Shown one piece after another: positions 59,909 through 64,000 of a stretch of 64,000 nt of DNA. The translations under genes and the position numbers were made by a program. Source of the stretch: Chitinophaga sp. YR573. Lineage in GTDB: Bacteria > Bacteroidota > Bacteroidia > Chitinophagales > Chitinophagaceae. Under the pieces are notes generated by a model. It saw only the letters and a list, made by a program, of their open reading frames with translations, made no database searches and was not told where the DNA came from. Location of the stretch: NCBI RefSeq assembly GCF_900110995.1, contig NZ_FOJF01000001.1, positions 2,869,199-2,933,198 of the forward strand, given 5' to 3'. How positions within the stretch are numbered: position 1 is the stretch's first letter; every line of letters starts with the position of its first letter.

Positions 59909-60838
59909 TTATTCTTCTTGTCTGCCTATCATTTTGTCTTTCACAGGGAGTACCCTCTCCTTCAAGAAAATCCTCGCTTCTTCCTTACCTAAAGGGGGCA
60001 TACCGGCATTTACCCAGGCGGTATACCAATAACTGGCAACCATATGCACTGCGCCGGTCATCCGGCGTTCTACCATGTCTCCAAGGGCAGTTTGATAGGC
60101 TCTGACATAAGCTGTTGAATAGGTCCTTACCAGTTTACCTTTCCTGTTTTCCCAGGCGTAACGTTGGTCTGGCGCCATTTGTAATGTTCTCTCTTTTTTT
60201 AGCACAGTATCCGCAGCCTTCCCGCTTTCTGTCACTATCTGCCAGGTGGTGGCTGCTATGTCTGTTATATATACGGGTTTTTCTGTAAAATAGTTGAAGG
60301 TCTGGTCTGCTAATAATTCAGGAATCCTCGATTCCCATAAGCCGTGGATACCCTGCTGCCCGGTAAATTGTCCGTTGTGGTTGGAACAGGCATGGAGTGG
60401 AACGTGTGCATCTGCAATGTAATGGCCCAGGTCTGCACTTAGTTTTATGATCTGTTTGGTATCTCTTTCCATGAATGCTTTTGTAAGACGTTCCATCATC
60501 ACAGAGATATGCCAGGGGAGAATACCGTAGGTGTTCAAAGTATCCTCACCAAACTTGGTAACAGCGTAGATCCATTTCCTGGGAAGCTCATTGGGTTTGT
60601 AGTGATCAAGATCTATATAATGCCTGGGGCCTTCAGCGGCTACTATGTAACGGCGTTTATCAGCATCTGTAGCGTGGGTAGTCAGATATTCCAGCTGAGG
60701 TTTATATAATACCATCATCTCCGGAGGTAACAGAAATACGGCCAGCCGGTTAATACGCTGATGGGCAAAAAAGCCCCATCCTTTGGTAGAAAGAGGAATG
60801 AATACAATCAGAACGATCGCTAAAAATCTGTAATACAT
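59909..60838 (-). CDS. Zinc-dependent phospholipase C / S1-P1 nuclease-type exported protein
   Basis: 309 residues. A signal peptide ends STKG near 19; the mature chain begins WGFFAHQRINRLAVF, as in zinc phospholipase C and S1/P1 nuclease proteins, where the N-terminal Trp and following His bind zinc. Further zinc ligands are DLGHYIADAHVPLHAC, with GIHGLWESRIPE. The protein could cleave phosphodiesters in lipids or nucleic acid; the sequence does not decide which. It is monocistronic and exported, so a scavenging role is likely. Confidence 0.83.
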   Translation of the reverse strand: MYYRFLAIVLIVFIPLSTKGWGFFAHQRINRLAVFLLPPEMMVLYKPQLEYLTTHATDADKRRYIVAAEGPRHYIDLDHYKPNELPRKWIYAVTKFGEDTLNTYGILPWHISVMMERLTKAFMERDTKQIIKLSADLGHYIADAHVPLHACSNHNGQFTGQQGIHGLWESRIPELLADQTFNYFTEKPVYITDIAATTWQIVTESGKAADTVLKKERTLQMAPDQRYAWENRKGKLVRTYSTAYVRAYQTALGDMVERRMTGAVHMVASYWYTAWVNAGMPPLGKEEARIFLKERVLPVKDKMIGRQEE

Positions 60839-60873
60839 TGGGTGAATTGGTTAACAAACGTGTACTAAACATA

Positions 60874-60947
60874 GTAGAGATATAGTGATCCTTCGTTCAT
60901 CCTTCGTTCGCGAACGAAGGATGAACGAAGGATCACTATATCTCTAC
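60874..60947. repeat. 74-bp perfect palindrome
   Basis: The left half 60874-60910 is the exact reverse complement of 60911-60947, with no spacer. Each half holds a repeated CCTTCGTTC. Below it (60951-60970) is a 6-bp inverted repeat ATCTCT/AGAGAT. It lies between the phospholipase-type gene and the DUF502 gene. Confidence 0.92.
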
Positions 60948-60974
60948 CGGATCTCTGTTAAAGAAGAGATAAGC

Positions 60975-61081
60975 TTCTGATAAGATTCAAAAGATACATA
61001 TCCTACGCTTGTCCTTCGCTAAAAGGCGTAGGATAAGCGTAAGATGATCCTGTTCGGAAGCCTGTCAGAACCTTATCAGAA
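60975..61081. repeat. Nested inverted repeats before DUF502 stop
   Basis: Outer arms TTCTGATAAG (60975-60984) and CTTATCAGAA (61072-61081) enclose a second pair TATCCTACGC (60999-61008) and GCGTAGGATA (61026-61035). Both are perfect 10-bp inverted repeats. The inner pair may act as the DUF502 terminator on the minus strand. Confidence 0.7.
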
Positions 61082-61101
61082 CTATTTCTAAGTTAAGATT
61101 A

Positions 61102-61725
61102 TTATTTATGATGAGCATCAAGACTGGTCACTCCACCGCTCACGGCAAATTTCATCGCTTCTCCGGCAGAAATATTTGTAAGAGGTTTTACCCGCTCATT
61201 GGGTACTATAAAAACCTTTCCGGTAATAGCATATGCATGAGGAACATATACTGCCATATGGCCTTCCAGGCCCAGGCTATCCACATTGGGCTGGGTAATG
61301 AATCCCATCTCCCATACATCAACCCCATAAATCTGTACCAGTACAGGATGATCGAATTTCTTCTTTTCTCCTACAAAAGCATCAAATACATCCTTTACCG
61401 AAGTATAGATATATTTAATGAAAGGAGTCCTTTCCAGTAAATGATCAAATAAGGAAAATAACCTGCTTAATATAAAGGATGAACTGAGGTATCCTACTAC
61501 CACCACCAGTACTATTACCAGTACAAAACCTACCCCCTTATAACGGAGATATTTCAGCGGGGTATCAATAGGGATCAGTTCTTTAGGAATGATATTATCA
61601 ATTGTCATGAATGCCCAGTAAAGGGTCAACGCTGTTATTCCAACAGGAGCGAGAATGATGAGTCCCTGGAAGAAATACTGCAACATGCGGGCAGCCAGGC
61701 GCTTCAATCTGATTTTTGGAGACAT
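61102..61725 (-). CDS. DUF502-family membrane protein
   Basis: 207 residues. ATG at 61725 is chosen; the frame stays open to 61971 but that part crosses an inverted repeat and encodes no plausible protein. Two or three N-terminal membrane helices (LQYFFQGLIILAPVGITALT; VGFVLVIVLVVVVGYLSSSF) precede a soluble part. Motifs are ERTPFIKYIYTSVKDVFDAF, VYVPHAYAITGKVFIVPNER and SAGEAMKFAVSGGV, all marks of DUF502. The function is unknown; the family is widely found in envelope-related contexts. Confidence 0.87.
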   Translation of the reverse strand: MSPKIRLKRLAARMLQYFFQGLIILAPVGITALTLYWAFMTIDNIIPKELIPIDTPLKYLRYKGVGFVLVIVLVVVVGYLSSSFILSRLFSLFDHLLERTPFIKYIYTSVKDVFDAFVGEKKKFDHPVLVQIYGVDVWEMGFITQPNVDSLGLEGHMAVYVPHAYAITGKVFIVPNERVKPLTNISAGEAMKFAVSGGVTSLDAHHK

Positions 61726-61833
61726 ATATTTTTTATGTGTAAGTGTGTCCCGGACCTTTGTCCGGTAATGACAGCACAAAGTTACACCCTTTATTTTATC
61801 TGCCCTGTTTGCCCCTGTTTTATACAAATTAAG

Positions 61834-62004
61834 AGTGTCTTCGGAGAGAGTTCGGGGAGTCTCTATATGTTGAGCACACCTTGAACATACCTTGAACATA
61901 CCTTGGTCATACTTAGAGCACATAGATAAGTTGAGAGTATCTCCAAGGTATGTTTTACGTGTGGCGCACATATAGAGACTCCCCGAACTCTCCCCGAAGA
62001 TACT
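61834..62004. repeat. Inverted-repeat element with internal direct repeats
   Basis: Arms 61834-61870 and 61968-62004 match over 37 bases with two mismatches. Between them ACCTTGAACAT is repeated in tandem (about 61878-61900), and a further inverted copy (CCAAGGTATGTT, about 61943-61954) is present. Like the 74-bp palindrome, it lies in the DUF502 flanks. Confidence 0.82.
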
Positions 62005-62065
62005 AGCTTGTATCCTGGGTGATGTAGTACCCCTATCTTGATAAGCACATTAAATAAAAATGTAT

Positions 62066-62103
62066 TGGAAACTTTTGTAGTTTAAAAAGTTTCCATAGTT
62101 TTG
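62066..62103 (+). promoter_or_regulatory. TetR operator overlapping promoter
   Basis: TGGAAACTTTT (62066-62076) and AAAAGTTTCCA (62085-62095) form a perfect 11-bp inverted repeat with an 8-base spacer. TTTG (62074-62077) and TAGTTTTG (62096-62103) are the -33 and -7 boxes, 18 bases apart. The operator covers the -33 box and spacer, the usual arrangement for a repressor that controls itself. Confidence 0.65.
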
Positions 62104-62207
62104 CCCCGAGCATAGCAAATCTGTGAAACCGCCAGACTGGAAAACCTACGAACCATCCAACTGACTGGAAATGAGCCTGTACTGAAAAACTATCTTATAC
62201 ACTCAAA

Positions 62208-62825
62208 ATGGAAATGCAGGAACGGATTCTCGACACCTCATTTGGTTTGTTCCGTCAATACGGAACAAGGTCCATTACTATGGATGATATCGCCCAGAAA
62301 ATGGGAGCGTCTAAAAAGACTCTCTATGCCCATTTCGCCGATAAAGACGAACTGGTGATGAATGCGATAGCCCGTTACCTGACTCAAATGGATGCACAAT
62401 CCAATGAAAACCAGCAACAAGCCGGTGATGCAATTGATGAAATGTTCCGGGTAATGCAGATGCTGGACGAATGTTTCCGGTATATGAACCCTATCATACT
62501 GTTTGATCTGCAACGCTTTCACGCCCGTGCATTCCAGGTATTCCAGGATTATAAGAACGGCCCGCTGCAACTCACCATCAGACAAAACCTGGAACGGGGT
62601 ATCAGTGAAGGACTATACCGTCCGGAACTGGATGTAGATGTGATGACACAATACCGCATAGCTGCTACTATGATATGCTTCCAGCCCGACTTATTTCCTG
62701 CGGCAAAATATGAAATGGGTAAAGTGCAGCTCCTGTTGCTGGAACATTACCTGTATGGGGTAGTATCTGAAGAAGGATATAAACGTATAGGAGAATACAG
62801 AAAAACAACCACTGCTAATAAATGA
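62208..62825 (+). CDS. TetR/AcrR-family transcriptional regulator
   Basis: 205 residues. The TetR HTH at about 24-45 (ITMDDIAQKMGASKKTLYAH) follows the family start ERILDTSFGLFRQYGTRS. The C-terminal helical ligand domain (about 60-200) has MDEMFRVM-like helices and QFQDYKNGP. Its operator lies about 110 bases upstream. The stop overlaps the TolC start at 62822, so the regulator and the efflux gene form one operon, a frequent layout for RND efflux systems in Bacteroidota. Confidence 0.92.
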   Translation: MEMQERILDTSFGLFRQYGTRSITMDDIAQKMGASKKTLYAHFADKDELVMNAIARYLTQMDAQSNENQQQAGDAIDEMFRVMQMLDECFRYMNPIILFDLQRFHARAFQVFQDYKNGPLQLTIRQNLERGISEGLYRPELDVDVMTQYRIAATMICFQPDLFPAAKYEMGKVQLLLLEHYLYGVVSEEGYKRIGEYRKTTTANK

Positions 62826-64000
62826 CCTTTATGAGACTAAAAATCACAGTTTTACTGTTGATGATCAACCTACACGGGATGGCACAGCAGCCTGCGAAGC
62901 AGGACGTGCTGCCGCTATCCGCCAAACAGGCAGTGGACTATGCACTGGCCAATCAGGCAACTGTACGCACCGCTAAACTGGACCAACTGATTCAACTGGC
63001 TAAAAACAAAGAAGTAAGCGGACTGGCCCTGCCCAATGTAGCCGGTTCTGGTTCCTTCCAGCACAATCCTATCGTTCAGAAACAACTGATCGATGCCTCC
63101 AACTTTTCTGATAGTGTTCCCAAAGGAACACTGGTCCCTTTTTCATTCGGACTAAAATTCAATGCAGTAGGAGAAATAAAAGTAAACCAGGTACTATTCG
63201 ACCCCAGCGTTCTCGTAGCGCTGCAGGCACGTAAAACCCTGGAAGACCTCTCTACCCGCACAGTTCAGAAAGCTGAGATAGATGTAAAGGTAAGTGTGTA
63301 CAAATCTTACTACAATGTACTCTCCGCCCGTAAAGCATTGCAGTTCCTCACCGGGAATATTGCAACGCTGGAAAAACTGCTGAGTGATACAAAAGAAACG
63401 TATAAAAACGGACTGGTTGAAAAACTGGATGTAGACAGATTAACGGTACAGCTAACCAACCTGCAGACAGAAGAAACCAAACTCCGCAACCTGAATGAAG
63501 TAGGCGTTGCTGCCCTCAAATACCAGATGGGCATGTCTATGCAGCAGGAAATTGAATTGACCGATACGTTATCTACTGCAGAAATAAAATCAGCAGTGGT
63601 AGTAGAAAACTTCGACTATTCCCAGCGCATAGAATACCAATTACTGCAAACACAGAAACGGGCATACGAATTTGATCTGAAAAGATATAAATTCAATGCA
63701 TACCCTACACTGTCCCTGTTTGGTACAGGTGGTATGAGTCGCGCCAGCGATCAGTTCAACTACTTCAACACCGCCACCTGGTACGGATATGTTGGTTATG
63801 GTGTAAACCTGTCATTGCCTATCTATGCAGGTTCCCAGCGCAGACGTAAAGTAGACCAGGCTTTCCTGGAAGTAAAGAAAGCAGAAGTAAAGATAGAAGA
63901 TGCGAAACTGGGTATAGACCTGGAACGTTCTCAGTCTTCTTCCAATCTGCGTAATAACATCCTTACACTGGATGCTCAGGAAAGCAATATGAAACTGGCG
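62822..64000 (+). CDS. TolC-family outer-membrane efflux protein, partial at right edge
   Basis: The frame opens at ATG 62822 (or 62831, which gives the better signal peptide ending HGMAQQ) and stays open to the window edge, about 390 codons. It has an exported start, the TolC-type LSAKQAVDYALANQATVRTA and the coiled-coil segments SVYKSYYNVLSARKALQFLT and NGLVEKLDVDRLTVQLTNLQ. It overlaps the TetR stop by four bases. As a TolC-like channel it would form the outer-membrane exit of an efflux or RND pump, whose other parts lie beyond the window. Only the right end is missing. Confidence 0.9.
   Translation, partial: MTFMRLKITVLLLMINLHGMAQQPAKQDVLPLSAKQAVDYALANQATVRTAKLDQLIQLAKNKEVSGLALPNVAGSGSFQHNPIVQKQLIDASNFSDSVPKGTLVPFSFGLKFNAVGEIKVNQVLFDPSVLVALQARKTLEDLSTRTVQKAEIDVKVSVYKSYYNVLSARKALQFLTGNIATLEKLLSDTKETYKNGLVEKLDVDRLTVQLTNLQTEETKLRNLNEVGVAALKYQMGMSMQQEIELTDTLSTAEIKSAVVVENFDYSQRIEYQLLQTQKRAYEFDLKRYKFNAYPTLSLFGTGGMSRASDQFNYFNTATWYGYVGYGVNLSLPIYAGSQRRRKVDQAFLEVKKAEVKIEDAKLGIDLERSQSSSNLRNNILTLDAQESNMKLA

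Larger units (their letters stand above)
61726..62207. other. Intergenic region with inverted-repeat element and TetR promoter/operator
   Basis: 482 bp. Contains the imperfect 37-bp inverted repeat 61834-61870 / 61968-62004, with repeated ACCTTGAACATA inside, and the TetR operator and promoter at 62066-62103. The stretch 62104-62207 is a leader of about 100 bases before the TetR start. No gene was found, although weak open frames cross it. Confidence 0.6.

Noticed and set aside
60874..61081. Considered as a CRISPR array
   Set aside because: The repeats are palindromic and unspaced; there are no regularly spaced direct repeats with unique spacers and no cas genes.
61726..61971. 82-residue N-terminal extension of the DUF502 protein
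   Set aside because: It crosses the inverted-repeat element and encodes a Cys-rich sequence unlike the family; ATG 61725 gives the standard start.

Overview
The window reads as chromosomal DNA of a Bacteroidota bacterium, most likely family Chitinophagaceae and Chitinophaga-like. The reasons are a complete ECF sigma / FecR / SusC / SusD locus, many lipoproteins and signal peptides of Bacteroidota type, starts without clear Shine-Dalgarno sequences, and several matches to the Bacteroidota promoter TTTG-N19/20-TAnnTTTG. Examples of that promoter are the tRNA-Arg(CCG) promoter at 21438-21469 and the ter operon promoter at 39590-39620. Genus assignment is inference; no 16S or marker search was possible. 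Layout, left: 1-177 is the start of a polysaccharide flippase gene leaving the window. 649-2550 is a Uup-type ABC-F ATPase. 3045-11851 is a five-component uptake locus: sigma factor, anti-sigma, SusC with an STN domain, SusD, and DUF4843-like and PKD-like lipoproteins, closed by a strong terminator. 11888-15256 holds small lipoprotein and acidic genes, an aldo/keto reductase and an orphan ACP-KASIII pair. 15290-17735 is an unrecognised three-gene operon. 18044-25419 carries a 7TMR-DISM regulator with a HTH, an OmpA-like protein, tRNA-Arg(CCG), MarC, a TPR protein, GntR with an Fsr-type MFS pump, and a 2TM protein. Layout, middle: 25449-27369 is an acyl-CoA ligase and tRNA-Arg(CCT), whose 3' end forms part of a perfect 28-bp inverted repeat. 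27660-34159 is a run of five envelope-type genes (membrane protein, CsgG-like protein, two exported proteins of unknown function, a WG-repeat protein). 34198-39458 has a GH106-type glycosidase lipoprotein, a nitrilase-family amidohydrolase, an AraC regulator and a glyoxalase-fold protein. The most striking region is 39675-49680. It is one tightly packed operon of a HAD hydrolase, two tandem TerD proteins, TelA, an unrecognised protein, a small SAM methyltransferase, and then JetA, JetB and JetC. These last three are the kleisin, WHD and SMC-like subunits of a Wadjet/MksBEF-type condensin. The JetD nuclease is absent; a DJ-1/PfpI-fold protein follows instead. This joins a tellurite/stress 'Ter' module to an SMC machine and is the best candidate here for an undescribed system. 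Layout, right: 50502-53469 has a glycosyltransferase, a cupin, an alpha/beta hydrolase and a HxlR regulator. 53487-53699 is a nested palindromic intergenic element with a decayed relative at 58590-58655. 53700-59720 holds YceI, PaaN, TPR, DUF1015 and SerC genes. 59909-61725 holds a zinc phospholipase/nuclease-type protein and a DUF502 protein, separated by a 74-bp perfect palindrome. The end is a TetR regulator with a clear operator and the start of a TolC-type efflux gene that leaves the window.
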